NCBI GenBank assembly: GCA_964610025.1
Contig: CAZSTX010000011.1
Span: 1 to 46,051, forward strand
Reading direction: 5' to 3'
DNA length: 46,051 nt
Source of the DNA: UBA5266 sp964610025
GTDB taxonomy: Bacteria; Bacteroidota; Bacteroidia; Bacteroidales; WCHB1-69
Under the pieces are notes generated by a model. It made no database searches. It saw only the letters and a program-made list of their open reading frames with translations, and had not been told where the DNA came from. The position numbers and the translations under genes were made by a program. Shown piece after piece: positions 1 to 9,413 of the stretch; positions within the stretch are counted from its first letter, which is position 1; the number at the start of each line of letters is the position of its first letter.

Positions 1-1
1 A

Positions 2-75
2 GGGGCATTAGCTCATTTGGCTAGAGCGTTTGACTGGCAGTCAAAAGGTGACGAGTTCGATTCTCGTATGCTCCA
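2..75 (+). tRNA. tRNA-Ala (anticodon GGC)
   Basis: A full cloverleaf can be drawn. The acceptor stem GGGGCAT pairs with ATGCTCC (one G-U pair), the anticodon stem TTTGA/TCAAA encloses loop CTGGCAG with anticodon GGC, and the T arm carries GTTCGATTC. The discriminator base is A75. The 3' CCA is not encoded, because CTT follows, so it must be added by the CCA-adding enzyme. It reads codon GCC and by wobble GCU. Confidence 0.95.
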
Positions 76-116
76 CTTCTCAAAATATCATTTAAAAAAG
101 ATATAATCCTTTAATA

Positions 117-638
117 ATGAATGTAGAAGATGTCATTGAATCGCAAAACACCAAAGATTTACTCCTTGTTGCTACTCAATTTTGTACTTTTATCGAAAAA
201 ATACAGCCTTTTCAGCAACAAGATGCGATGGAATATTTAACGAAAATAATTCCTTTATTATACATAAAAGGGGGTTTAATACCTCATTTTGAATTTGATA
301 ATGTTGAAAATACTCCACTTCGCTTTATGACAGAAGAAGAATACGAAAAAGCGTATTTAATAATTAAAGAAAAATTTGAGAATTTTAATTATTTTGAATT
401 TTTCAATCAAACTATTAATCAAGTCGAGTCGATAGATTTATCAGAATTAATAGCTGATTTATACCAAGATATGAAAGATTTTGTTGTATTTTTTAATCAC
501 AATACTTTTCGTGCTCAAAGTGCTGCACTTTGGTTGTGTAAAATCAATTTTTATGAACGATGGGGTAAAATCATAACACAACTATTAGCATATCTTCACC
601 CATTGCTTTTTTCTGTGCAAGACAATTATCGTGAGTAA
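117..638 (+). CDS. DUF5063 domain-containing protein
   Basis: This 173-residue soluble protein has no signal peptide. Its layout matches the DUF5063 family common in Bacteroidota: an N-terminal helix with VATQFCTFIE, then KIIPLLYIKGGLIP, a central MTEEEYE segment, LIADLYQDMKDFVVFF, and a C-terminal NFYERWGKIITQLLAYLHPL. The family is of unknown function; the content looks all-helical. The gene follows tRNA-Ala by 41 bases and ends 48 bases before a secreted MORN-like protein. There is no Shine-Dalgarno sequence, as is usual in this phylum. The family assignment comes from remembered sequence pattern and was not searched. Confidence 0.75.
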   Translation: MNVEDVIESQNTKDLLLVATQFCTFIEKIQPFQQQDAMEYLTKIIPLLYIKGGLIPHFEFDNVENTPLRFMTEEEYEKAYLIIKEKFENFNYFEFFNQTINQVESIDLSELIADLYQDMKDFVVFFNHNTFRAQSAALWLCKINFYERWGKIITQLLAYLHPLLFSVQDNYRE

Positions 639-686
639 ATTTTTTATACATTTGTAACTCTTTTTAATAAAAAAATAATATTGTTA

Positions 687-1727
687 ATGAAAAGATTATT
701 GCTTTTAATTTTTATTGGACTATCATTTTTTACATTTTCTCAAACAGATACCCTTAATCGTACCGATAAATTTGGAAAAAAATATGGTTATTGGAAAAAT
801 TATACTAAACAAAACAAACTTAATTATGAAGGCATGTTTTTTAATGGAGAACCTGTTGGAAAATTTATTTATTATCATAACAATGGAAAAATCAAAAACA
901 TTTCTTATTATACGCCTAACTCGCCTGTTGTTAATACAGTTATGTTTCACGAAAATGGCAATAAATTAGCCGAAGGCGATTTTTATAATCGAGAAAAAGA
1001 TGGAAAATGGCTAACATATAGCGCTGCGGGAAAATTGGTAGCGGAAGAAAATTTTATAAAAGGAAAAAAAAATGGTGTTTCAAAAATTTATTCTCCACAA
1101 GATGAAACCTTATTAGAAGAAGTAAATTGGTTGGATAATAAAAAAAATGGAGTATCTATTAATTATTTTACAACAGGGAAAATTCGTATGAAAATGTTCT
1201 ACAAACTTGATAAAATGCATGGAACATTTGAAAACTATTACGAAAATGGAAAAATAAAAACAAAAGGACAATATGCAAAAAATTTCCGCGAAGGGAAATG
1301 GATAGCATACGACGAAAAAGGAAGAGAATTAAAAATTGAATATTTTAAACGTGGAAGAGTAAATCTTTTATTTTTAGGATTTCGTGTCGAAAAAGAATGG
1401 AAGTTGATAAATGTTAATAAAATTGCTTATTTTTATCAAAAGACTCCAAAAATAGTAGTTGTTCAGTTATATGATTCTACTAAAATTACTGTCGCCGATA
1501 ATTTATTGCGTATTGCAACTTGTGCAACACAAGAATATTTTATTTTTCTCAACGAAAATGTATTATCTTCATACGAAGCCATAAAAAAAATAGCCCCAAG
1601 CTCTATCAATAAAAATCAAGCCAAAGTTATACTTTCGATACAACCTCCTTTTGATGTGATTACTCATGACAATTATTATGATTTGCTGAAAACGATAATC
1701 CATCCAAAACGTCCAAAATTAGAATGA
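687..1727 (+). CDS. Secreted YwqK-family / MORN-like repeat protein
   Basis: The product is about 346 residues with an N-terminal signal peptide (KRLLLLIFIGLSFFTFSQ). Residues about 25-235 hold repeated units of about 22 residues of the type YYENGKIKTKGQY..NFREGKW, as in YwqK-family 'antitoxin' and MORN-like proteins. The C-terminal ~110 residues have no recognised domain. I start it at the ATG at 687; a TTG two codons upstream (681) keeps the frame open but is less likely. It overlaps mnmA by ATGA (1724-1727), so the two are probably translationally coupled. The family name carries no proven function, and export argues against a classical antitoxin role here. Confidence 0.7.
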   Translation: MKRLLLLIFIGLSFFTFSQTDTLNRTDKFGKKYGYWKNYTKQNKLNYEGMFFNGEPVGKFIYYHNNGKIKNISYYTPNSPVVNTVMFHENGNKLAEGDFYNREKDGKWLTYSAAGKLVAEENFIKGKKNGVSKIYSPQDETLLEEVNWLDNKKNGVSINYFTTGKIRMKMFYKLDKMHGTFENYYENGKIKTKGQYAKNFREGKWIAYDEKGRELKIEYFKRGRVNLLFLGFRVEKEWKLINVNKIAYFYQKTPKIVVVQLYDSTKITVADNLLRIATCATQEYFIFLNENVLSSYEAIKKIAPSSINKNQAKVILSIQPPFDVITHDNYYDLLKTIIHPKRPKLE

Positions 1728-2806
1728 AAAAAAAACGTATCTTATTGGCAATGAGTGGAGGCATTGATAGTACTGTTAGTGCACTTATGCTCTTAAAGCA
1801 AAAATACGAATTAATAGGCGTTACGTTACGTACTTATGATTCTATTTCTACTGCTTGTATGGAAAAAGAAAAAGGATGTTGCAGTGCAGATGCACTTTTT
1901 GAAGCTAAAAAAATGGCTGAAAATTTAGGATTTCAACACTATATATTAGATGTTAGAGAACAATTTAATACTATTGTTATCAATAATTTTATTGATGAAT
2001 ACCTACAAGGACATACTCCCAATCCATGCATACTTTGCAATTCACATATTAAATGGAAGATTTTAATGCAATTAGCTAATCAATATGATTGTGAAAAAAT
2101 TGCTACAGGACATTATGCACGTATACGACAAGAAAATAATCGATTTTTTCTACAAAAAGGACAAGATAAAATCAAAGACCAAAGTTATTTTTTGTGGGCA
2201 TTATCGCAAGAAGAACTTGCACGCACTCTTTTTCCTCTTGGGGATTTAACAAAAACAGAAGTACGTAAAATAGCGTATGATTTTGGATATGAAAAATTAT
2301 CAAAAAAGAGAGAAAGTCAAGAAATTTGTTTTATCACTAATAACGACTATCGTTATTTTTTAGAAACAAAAGTAAAAAACTTTAAAGAATTATATAAAGA
2401 AGGAAATTTTATTGATAACAAAGGAAATATATTAGGGAAACATCGTGGCTATCCTTACTATACAATTGGACAACGTAAAGGATTGAAACTTGCTTTTGGA
2501 AAACCTAAATATGTTTGTGAGATTAATACTAAATATAACACTATTACATTGGGAGATAAAGAAGAATTGCTATCGTCTGAATTAAAAATGAAAGATATAA
2601 ATTTTCAAAAATATGAAAAAATTCCAGTTGATTTTCAGGCTGAAATAAAAATACGTTACCGTAACAAAGGACATTTGGCAACAATAACACAAGAAAATGA
2701 TGAGTTAAAAGCCCGTTTTTTTATTCCTGTAGAAGCTATTACCCCCGGCCAATCAGCAGTAATTTATGAAAATGACGATATAGTAGCCGGAGGTTTTATT
2801 TTCTAA
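1724..2806 (+). CDS. mnmA: tRNA-specific 2-thiouridylase MnmA
   Basis: MnmA uses ATP and a relayed persulfide sulfur to make 2-thiouridine at wobble position U34 of tRNA-Lys, -Glu and -Gln. The 360-residue product has the usual length. The PP-loop AMSGGIDSTVSAL lies at residues 9-21. The first catalytic cysteine is in PNPCILCNSHIKW (Cys102) and the second in SQEICFI at about residue 200. TGHYARI and GQRKGL/AFGKP motifs are also present. It begins inside the stop codon of the preceding gene (ATGA overlap). A following hldD gene has its own promoter, so mnmA probably ends the upstream unit. Confidence 0.96.
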   Translation: MKKKRILLAMSGGIDSTVSALMLLKQKYELIGVTLRTYDSISTACMEKEKGCCSADALFEAKKMAENLGFQHYILDVREQFNTIVINNFIDEYLQGHTPNPCILCNSHIKWKILMQLANQYDCEKIATGHYARIRQENNRFFLQKGQDKIKDQSYFLWALSQEELARTLFPLGDLTKTEVRKIAYDFGYEKLSKKRESQEICFITNNDYRYFLETKVKNFKELYKEGNFIDNKGNILGKHRGYPYYTIGQRKGLKLAFGKPKYVCEINTKYNTITLGDKEELLSSELKMKDINFQKYEKIPVDFQAEIKIRYRNKGHLATITQENDELKARFFIPVEAITPGQSAVIYENDDIVAGGFIF

Positions 2807-2843
2807 AATTATAGCAATAGCTATTAATAAAGTAGAGTATTCG

Positions 2844-2876
2844 TTTGTTTTTCTATTATAAAAAATTATATTTTTG
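2844..2876 (+). promoter_or_regulatory. Bacteroidota-type promoter for hldD
   Basis: TTTG at 2844-2847 and TATTTTTG at 2869-2876, 21 bases apart, match the TTTG / TAnnTTTG pattern of the Bacteroidota housekeeping sigma factor. The predicted start of transcription, near 2883, lies downstream of the upstream in-frame start codon at 2845. This supports the ATG at 2899 as the true start. Confidence 0.7.
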
Positions 2877-2898
2877 CATATTAAAAATTAAATATTAC

Positions 2899-3869
2899 AT
2901 GAACTATATTGTAATTACAGGAGCTGCTGGTTTTATAGGCAGTTGTTTGGTCGATAAATTAAAAAAAGAAGGTTATTCAAATATTGTTGCTGTAGATGAT
3001 TTTTCAAAGAAAATAAAAATGAAAAATCTTGAAAACAAATCTTATATACATAAAATCAATCGAACTGATTTTTTTTTTGGTTAGAGAAAAATTATAATAA
3101 AGTAGATTTTATTTTACACATAGGCGCCCGAACCGATACTACTGAAACAAATTGGAATATATTTAATGAATTGAATTTTACCTATTCACAACAAATATGG
3201 AATTTATCGACACTTTATCAAATTCCATTAATATATGCTTCGTCAGCAGCTACTTATGGATTAGGAGAATATGGGTATAAAGATAATCATGAGATTGTAG
3301 AAAAACTTCAACCTTTAAATTTATATGGTTTTTCTAAAAATGAATTTGATAAATGGGTGTTAAAACAAAAAGAAAAACCACCTTTTTGGGCTGGACTAAA
3401 ATTTTTTAATGTCTATGGACCTAACGAATACCATAAAAATCGTATGGCATCTGTTATTTTTCATGCTTATCATCAAATCAATGAATATGGAGGAGTTAAA
3501 TTATTTCGTTCTCACAATGAAAATTATAAAGATGGGGAGCAATTAAGAGATTTTATATATGTAAAAGATATTATTAATGTGATAGTTTTTTTAATGAAAA
3601 AGCGTCCACCTTTAGGCATATATAATCTTGGAACTGGAAAAGCACGAACTTTTAACGACTTAGCGAGTGCTGTTTTTAAATCTATGGGAAAAAAAATAAC
3701 GATAGAATACATTGACACTCCAGAAGATATACGCGATAAATACCAATATTTTACGGAAGCTGATATGGATAAATTAATACAGATAGGTTATAATACTCCA
3801 TTTACTTCGCTCGAAGATGGTATTGCCGATTATGTTAAAAATTATCTTATTCCTAATAAATACTTGTAA
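2899..3869 (+). pseudogene. hldD: ADP-L-glycero-D-manno-heptose-6-epimerase, frameshifted
   Basis: HldD (RfaD) epimerises ADP-heptose for the lipopolysaccharide core. The first part (2899 on) gives the Rossmann motif TGAAGFIGS. The frame then runs into TAG just after a run of ten T (3069-3078). Adding one T restores one continuous protein of about 323 residues, the family's normal length, that reads FFFWLEKN then the signature HIGARTDTTET, SSAATYG, the catalytic pair in YGFSK, and FFNVYGPNEY. The second part therefore continues without a start codon of its own; an ATG at 3171 falls inside the domain. The protein is otherwise undamaged. This may be a sequencing error, a recent mutation, or slippage on the T run. 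Given its own promoter, it is not part of the mnmA unit. Confidence 0.85.
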
Positions 3870-3900
3870 TTTTTTTTAATAGGAGTTTAATAAAATTTAA

Positions 3901-5862
3901 ATGATTACTGTTAATAATTTATCTGTTTATTTTTCTGGCATTCCTTTATTTCAAAAAATAAGTTTTGTAGTAGCAGACAATGAACGGATTGCTTTAGTAG
4001 GAAAAAATGGAGTGGGAAAAACTACTTTATTAAAAATACTTGCTAAAGAGTTGCAAACCAATGAAGGAGAAATTGTTATAACAAAAGATCATCGAATAGG
4101 ATATTTGCCACAAGAAATGAATTTAAAAGCCAATAAAACAGTATGGGAAGAAACGCTTACAGCTTTTGATGAAATAAAAACAATAGAAAACGACATAGAA
4201 AAATTAAATAATGAGCTTTCCAATACTAATGATTATAATTCAAATGATTATAATCACTTATTAAATAAACTTAGCGAGTTAAACAGTCGTTTAGAATATT
4301 TAGGAGTTAATCGTATCGAATCGGAAACAGAAAAAATACTATTAGGTTTAGGCTTTGAAAAAACAGATTTTTATCGTCATCTAAACGAATTCAGTAGTGG
4401 GTGGCAAATGCGTATCGAATTAGCAAAAATTCTTTTAAAAAAAACGGAAATTATTCTTTTAGACGAGCCAACCAATCATTTAGATATAGAATCGATACAA
4501 TGGTTAGAAAGTTTTTTGCAAAATTATGCTGGCATCGTTTTCTTAGTTTCACACGATAAAACATTTATTAATAAAGTATGTCAACGTACTATTGAAATTA
4601 CTTTAGGAAAAATAGAAGATTATAATTGCAATTATTCTACTTATATTGAAAGACGGCAGGAGCGTATTGCTTATCAAAGGCAAATTGCTGAAAATCAACA
4701 GAAAGAAATTGAAGCAATAGAACAATTTATCGAACGATTTCGCTATAAAGCAAGCAAAGCCAAACAAGTACAAAGCCGTATAAAGATGTTAGAGAAAATG
4801 GATGTTGTCAAAGTAGAAGAAATAGATAAGTCGCACATTCATTTCCTTTTTCCTCCAGCACCTAACTGCAATCGAGTAGTTTTTGAATCTGAAAATCTCA
4901 CTAAATATTTTGATGATAAATTGGTTTTACAAAAAGTAAATTTTGTTATCGAACATCAAGAAAGAGTTGCTTTTATAGGAAAAAATGGAGAAGGGAAAAC
5001 GACTTTAATACGTATTTTACAAAAAGAATTGAGTGCAAGTAGTGGAAAATTGCATCGCGGAGAACTCGTAAAAATAGGGTATTATGCACAAAATCAGAAT
5101 CTTCTTTTAGACCATACTAAAACTGTTTTTCAAACAATGGACGATATAGCAGTGGGAGATATTCGTTTAAAAATTCGTAATATTCTCGGTAGTTTTTTAT
5201 TTACAGATGAAGATATTGATAAAAAAGTCAATGTCTTGTCAGGAGGTGAAAAAGCAAGACTTGCACTTGCCAAATTACTATTGGAACCTTACAATGTTTT
5301 ATTGCTCGACGAGCCTACGAATCATTTAGATATGCAATCAAAAGAGGTATTGAAAAATGCCTTGCTTCGTTATAATGGGACACTCATTTTGGTATCACAC
5401 GATCGCGATTTTCTTCAAGGATTAATTACTAAAATCGTTGAATTTAAAAATAAAACTATTAAAGTGCATTTGAGTGATATAGATGAGTATTTGAAAAAAA
5501 GAAAAATAGAATCATTGCAGTTATTAAATAGTAAAAATACTTTTACTTCTTCTTTAAAGTCCGATATTACTAATACAGAAACTAAAAATCAATGGGAATT
5601 ACAAAAACAAAAGGAAAGTGATTTGCGTAAATTTGCAAAACAAATTGAATATATTGAAACAGAAATCCAACAAACCGAACTTGCTATTGAAGAAATGAAT
5701 TGGAAGCTATCTCTTCCCGAAAATCATGTTAATGAAAATGTTTCTAAAGAATTATATCAAGAATATCAATCCTTACAACAAAAATTAGAACAATCTATTA
5801 CAAAATGGGAGTTTTTATGCAATGAGTATGATACATTAAAAAAATCAATAAGAATATTTTAA
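3901..5862 (+). CDS. ABC-F family ATP-binding cassette protein
   Basis: The 653-residue product has two ATPase domains and no membrane segment, the layout of ABC-F proteins, which act on ribosomes rather than as transporters. Domain 1 has Walker A GKNGVGKTT (about 34-42), a degenerate signature SSGWQMR and Walker B ILLDEPTNHLD. Domain 2 has GKNGEGKTT (about 359-367), LSGGEKARLALAK and LLLDEPTNHLD. The inter-domain linker is charged and helical, and the C-terminal ~110 residues look like a coiled coil. An Uup/YdiF-like subfamily is plausible from that tail, but I cannot assign one. Its 3' end overlaps the convergent T9SS gene by 18 bases. Confidence 0.92.
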   Translation: MITVNNLSVYFSGIPLFQKISFVVADNERIALVGKNGVGKTTLLKILAKELQTNEGEIVITKDHRIGYLPQEMNLKANKTVWEETLTAFDEIKTIENDIEKLNNELSNTNDYNSNDYNHLLNKLSELNSRLEYLGVNRIESETEKILLGLGFEKTDFYRHLNEFSSGWQMRIELAKILLKKTEIILLDEPTNHLDIESIQWLESFLQNYAGIVFLVSHDKTFINKVCQRTIEITLGKIEDYNCNYSTYIERRQERIAYQRQIAENQQKEIEAIEQFIERFRYKASKAKQVQSRIKMLEKMDVVKVEEIDKSHIHFLFPPAPNCNRVVFESENLTKYFDDKLVLQKVNFVIEHQERVAFIGKNGEGKTTLIRILQKELSASSGKLHRGELVKIGYYAQNQNLLLDHTKTVFQTMDDIAVGDIRLKIRNILGSFLFTDEDIDKKVNVLSGGEKARLALAKLLLEPYNVLLLDEPTNHLDMQSKEVLKNALLRYNGTLILVSHDRDFLQGLITKIVEFKNKTIKVHLSDIDEYLKKRKIESLQLLNSKNTFTSSLKSDITNTETKNQWELQKQKESDLRKFAKQIEYIETEIQQTELAIEEMNWKLSLPENHVNENVSKELYQEYQSLQQKLEQSITKWEFLCNEYDTLKKSIRIF

Positions 5863-7047
5863 AAATTTTGAAGTATAAACTTCTTTTTTATTTTTAATTT
5901 TTATGATATACATACCTACAGGCAAAGAACCTATATATAAAGATTTATCATTTATATTCAATTGTTTAAAAATTAATAGCTTCCCTCCTAAATTGTAAAT
6001 GTAAATATCAGAATATAAATCTATTCCATCTAATGTTAAAAAATCAGATGCTGGATTGGGGTAAAATAGTATGTTCGATAAAGTTAAAGAAAGTATTGAG
6101 GAAGGGTCTTCTATTTTATAAGTATAAGCAGTATCTAATAAATATTGATTAATTCCTTCAATGGTTTTTTTTATGTAAACAAATTCTTGTCGCGACTGTT
6201 CAATAAATTTTTCGCTCGATTCATCAAGGGTTAGGATAGAAACTGTTTCTATCTTTTCGTTTACATTATAAGTATATTTAATTTTTTGTTCTATTAATAT
6301 ATCTTCTATATCTTCTCCTAAATATTGAGAAAGAAGTGGATTTACATTAGGATAGAGATAGGTTTCTGTTAGTTGAGACGAAGTATTAAATGTTTGTTCT
6401 ACATTCATAAGCGATAAAGGCATAGCATACATTAATATACTTACAAACATTTTATTACAGTTTTGTTTACTATCATATTGATAGGTAATTTGAAGATTTA
6501 TTGGCATATTGCTTGCATAGTCATTTAAGGTTAAAATGATCTTAGTAGGGTTATTATATGTATTATAAGTATATTTTCCTACTACACTCTCTTGCCAATC
6601 TTCATTATTCCATTTGAAAATATGAAAAGAATCACATTTATACATTGGAATATTAAATAAATAATCTACTACTATTTCTTTAATTTCATTGTTATCTTTT
6701 ATTCCGTAATAAATAATTTTAGTATTAGGGACTGATGTTGCTCCATAATATTGATAAGATAGGATAGTGATTTTTTTATTTTCATAAGAATATATTTTTG
6801 TATCGCTTGTGTCATTTAAAGAATTAAGAGTAAAAATTATATTTTTTGTTCCATTATCATTATAAGATGTAAATGTTTTATCAGGACCTTCTGGAATATT
6901 ATTAATTACATTATAATGATGATTTTCAATTTCTTTGCCTTTTATATCATATTTATAGGCATTAATAGAAAGCAATGTTTTTTTTATTTCTTGAGAGAAA
7001 ATAGAAGTAGTTAAAGTTAAAAAAAGGAGTAATAGTAAACGTTTCAT
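5845..7047 (-). CDS. T9SS type A sorting domain-containing secreted protein
   Basis: The 400-residue product has a signal peptide (KRLLLLLFLTLTTSIFSQ). Its body is rich in beta-strand-like segments with many Tyr, Asn and Thr (for example YKYDIKGKEIENHHYN). The C-terminal ~75 residues are a type IX sorting domain: FYPNPASDFLTLDG, then YIYNLGGKLL and LPVGMYIIKIKNKKE. The sorting domain directs export through the outer membrane and usually attachment to the cell surface. The body resembles no enzyme I know. A TATTTTTG promoter element lies 26 bases upstream. The gene faces and slightly overlaps the ABC-F gene. Confidence 0.85.
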   Translation of the reverse strand: MKRLLLLLFLTLTTSIFSQEIKKTLLSINAYKYDIKGKEIENHHYNVINNIPEGPDKTFTSYNDNGTKNIIFTLNSLNDTSDTKIYSYENKKITILSYQYYGATSVPNTKIIYYGIKDNNEIKEIVVDYLFNIPMYKCDSFHIFKWNNEDWQESVVGKYTYNTYNNPTKIILTLNDYASNMPINLQITYQYDSKQNCNKMFVSILMYAMPLSLMNVEQTFNTSSQLTETYLYPNVNPLLSQYLGEDIEDILIEQKIKYTYNVNEKIETVSILTLDESSEKFIEQSRQEFVYIKKTIEGINQYLLDTAYTYKIEDPSSILSLTLSNILFYPNPASDFLTLDGIDLYSDIYIYNLGGKLLIFKQLNINDKSLYIGSLPVGMYIIKIKNKKEVYTSKFLKYSY

Positions 7048-7072
7048 ATTATTAAAATTTTAAAGTTATTTG

Positions 7073-7080
7073 CAAAAATA
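7073..7080 (-). promoter_or_regulatory. -7 promoter element of the T9SS gene at 5845-7047
   Basis: On the minus strand this reads TATTTTTG followed by C, matching TAnnTTTG. It lies 26 bases before the ATG at 7047. No clean TTTG is seen at the ideal upstream distance. Confidence 0.5.
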
Positions 7081-7262
7081 GAATATTATTTTTTACAAAA
7101 CAATTTTTTTTTTATTAAATTTTATATAATTATTTTGGCTTTTGGCAAATTAATAAAAATTTATTTTTTTTATAAAAAAATAAGAGTTTGGCAAGGTATT
7201 TGTAAAGTATATAAGTAGAAAAAAAGTATATAAAAATTAGGTTTGTATAATTTGTTTGTTTG

Positions 7263-7293
7263 GGAACCGTTCGCAAGAATGGTTCCTTTTTTT
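7263..7293 (+). terminator. Rho-independent terminator reading rightwards
   Basis: A perfect-looking hairpin, GGAACCGTTC / GAATGGTTCC with one G-U pair and a GCAA tetraloop, is followed by seven T on the plus strand. On the minus strand no T run follows it. Both neighbouring genes run leftwards, so its polarity does not fit either of them. Confidence 0.7.
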
Positions 7294-9388
7294 ATATGTT
7301 TATTTTTATATACTTTTCAGATAGGTCTTCCCATTTAATAGAGAGAGCGTTGCATTCTTTAATCCAATTTTGAATTTTATATTTTGAATTATTAGATGTA
7401 AAAAATATATAGTTAGGTTCTATCATTTTTAATAAATTTTTTATTTTAATAGTTGGGTTTTTATCAATAAATAAATAATCGACTTTTAATTTTTCTTTTT
7501 TATTTTCTTCGTAATAAAATTTTTCATTAATAATTACAATATTAATTCCTGAAAAATAAATGAAATTTTTTATTTTAGAAAAATTATTATCATGTAAATC
7601 AGTTGTTATTATTTTAGTATTTTTAATTTGTCGTTTAATTAGATAATTTTGTGTATGAAATTCTTGTTTTTTATTGTCATTTATGGTGATACTATCACCA
7701 ATTATATAGGCTAAATTTCCATCTATGCAATTGATTAAAAAGCCATCTGGAATAGAGTAAGCAATAATTTCTTTATGAGTTAAATTGTTAATTGTATAAT
7801 ATAATTTTTTGGAACCTAAGGTAATTGCAAAAAATAAAGCAAGGAAAAGTAATTGTTTTTTCTTGTATAAAAATGAAGAAGCAACGAATAGAATAAAAAG
7901 GTATAAAAATAAAGTATCCCAAGAAGTAAAACTTATTTTTTGAATTGTAGAATAAGGCATTGATTCTATGAAAGAAACTATATAATTCATGGATTTAATT
8001 AAATAGTTTAAAAGAACTGAAATATAATAGTAGCCCCATTCCCAAAACGATAATACTAAACTTAATATACTTGCTCCTATAATGAAAGGAGTAAAACTAA
8101 TAATTATTATATTAGCTAACAAAAAATAAGTAGGGAATTGATGAAAATAATACATTGCAAAAGGAGCAGTTAATAATTGTGCAACAAAAGATACAGCAAG
8201 GATTTCCCAAATATAATTTCCAATTTTTGTTTTTGGGAGAAAACGATTCTTTATAGGTTTTTGCAGCCAAACTATTCCAAACACAGCACTATAAGATAGT
8301 TGCATGCTTACGTCAAATAAAATTAATGGATTAATGCAACATAAGAAAAAAAGCGATGAAAGCAAACTATTGTATGTATTTATCTGTCTTTTAAATAAAT
8401 TTCCTAATGAAACAAAGGTAAACATTGTCGAAGCTCGCGTTACTGAGGGCGACATTCCTGTTATGCTAGCATACAGCCATATTACTAACAATAATATGAT
8501 TGTTTTCATTATTTTTTCTCGCCTATTTTTCGATAAAAAGAACAATAAATAATTTACTATCATAAATACTATCCCCACGTGCATTCCTGATACACATAAA
8601 ATATGACTTACTCCTGCAGATGCATATTTTCTGTTTAAATCGGCATCTAATTTATCGTCGGCACCAAGAAGTATTGCCGATGCAACAGCGTTTTCATCTT
8701 TTCCTAAATTTCCTTTTTCCCAGATTTTCAATAATTTAGTACGAATCTGAGAGGCAAATATCATAAGTATATTTCCTTTGTTTTCGTCTATTTTTTCCCA
8801 AGCATTTGTTGCAGCGTATCCTTGTAAATAAATCTTTTTTATTTCTAAATATTTTTTATAATTAAATTCTTCTGGATTTTTGGGAGGTTGAATTGTCTGT
8901 ACTCGTGTATTGAAAATAATTCTATCGCCACATTTAATTTTTTCTGCTTTATTATCTTTTTTAAGATATAAAATCATTTTAAAATTAGTAGATTTTAAAC
9001 TTACACTGTCTTTATATTGAATAATATGAAGAATTGTTTTAACGCTATTTTTTTTTATTACTGGCGACTCTTTAATGTCTCCAATAAGTATAACTGATTG
9101 ATTAGAAGATAAAATATGAGAAGGGATTGTATTTGTATTAATAAATACAGAAGTCATAAAAAATCCCATCCAGAGAATTAAAAAAATAATAACGACTCCT
9201 GTGTAAATGCGATTTTTATAAGAAAGAAAATAGTGAAGTAAGAAATAAAAAGCTATTCCTAATGTGCTAATAATCAATCCTAAGTAAGAGGGAATAAGAA
9301 AATTATCTCTCAAATAAAAAGCAAAAAAAACGCCTATTAAATAGCCTGCTACTATTCGTAATAAAGGATATTTGCTCCAACTAAACAT
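7292..9388 (-). CDS. comEC: ComEC/Rec2 family DNA-uptake channel protein
   Basis: ComEC forms the inner-membrane channel through which single-stranded DNA enters during natural transformation. The 698-residue product has N-terminal membrane segments, a soluble DUF4131-like region, then the Competence domain marked by GVSHILCVSGMHVGIVFMIV and many hydrophobic helices up to about residue 510. The last ~180 residues sit where the beta-lactamase-like domain would be. I see no HxHxDH metal site there, so that part is shortened or inactive, as in other Bacteroidota forms. The start is 25 bases after the truncated T9SS gene, so it may be read from the secreted-protein cluster upstream. Confidence 0.9.
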   Translation of the reverse strand: MFSWSKYPLLRIVAGYLIGVFFAFYLRDNFLIPSYLGLIISTLGIAFYFLLHYFLSYKNRIYTGVVIIFLILWMGFFMTSVFINTNTIPSHILSSNQSVILIGDIKESPVIKKNSVKTILHIIQYKDSVSLKSTNFKMILYLKKDNKAEKIKCGDRIIFNTRVQTIQPPKNPEEFNYKKYLEIKKIYLQGYAATNAWEKIDENKGNILMIFASQIRTKLLKIWEKGNLGKDENAVASAILLGADDKLDADLNRKYASAGVSHILCVSGMHVGIVFMIVNYLLFFLSKNRREKIMKTIILLLVIWLYASITGMSPSVTRASTMFTFVSLGNLFKRQINTYNSLLSSLFFLCCINPLILFDVSMQLSYSAVFGIVWLQKPIKNRFLPKTKIGNYIWEILAVSFVAQLLTAPFAMYYFHQFPTYFLLANIIIISFTPFIIGASILSLVLSFWEWGYYYISVLLNYLIKSMNYIVSFIESMPYSTIQKISFTSWDTLFLYLFILFVASSFLYKKKQLLFLALFFAITLGSKKLYYTINNLTHKEIIAYSIPDGFLINCIDGNLAYIIGDSITINDNKKQEFHTQNYLIKRQIKNTKIITTDLHDNNFSKIKNFIYFSGINIVIINEKFYYEENKKEKLKVDYLFIDKNPTIKIKNLLKMIEPNYIFFTSNNSKYKIQNWIKECNALSIKWEDLSEKYIKINI

Positions 9389-9413
9389 TTTTGTTTGTTT
9401 AATAAGATAATTA

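Noticed and set aside
2845..2898. Upstream in-frame start of hldD at 2845
   Set aside because: The promoter element at 2869-2876 lies downstream of it, and the Rossmann fold starts at the ATG at 2899.
3171..3869. Separate 232-residue gene starting at ATG 3171
   Set aside because: The homology to HldD continues upstream in the same frame to the T run, so this ATG is internal to a frameshifted gene.
3881..3901. AGGAG before the ABC-F gene as a Shine-Dalgarno sequence
   Set aside because: The spacer of 15 bases is too long for it to act in initiation.
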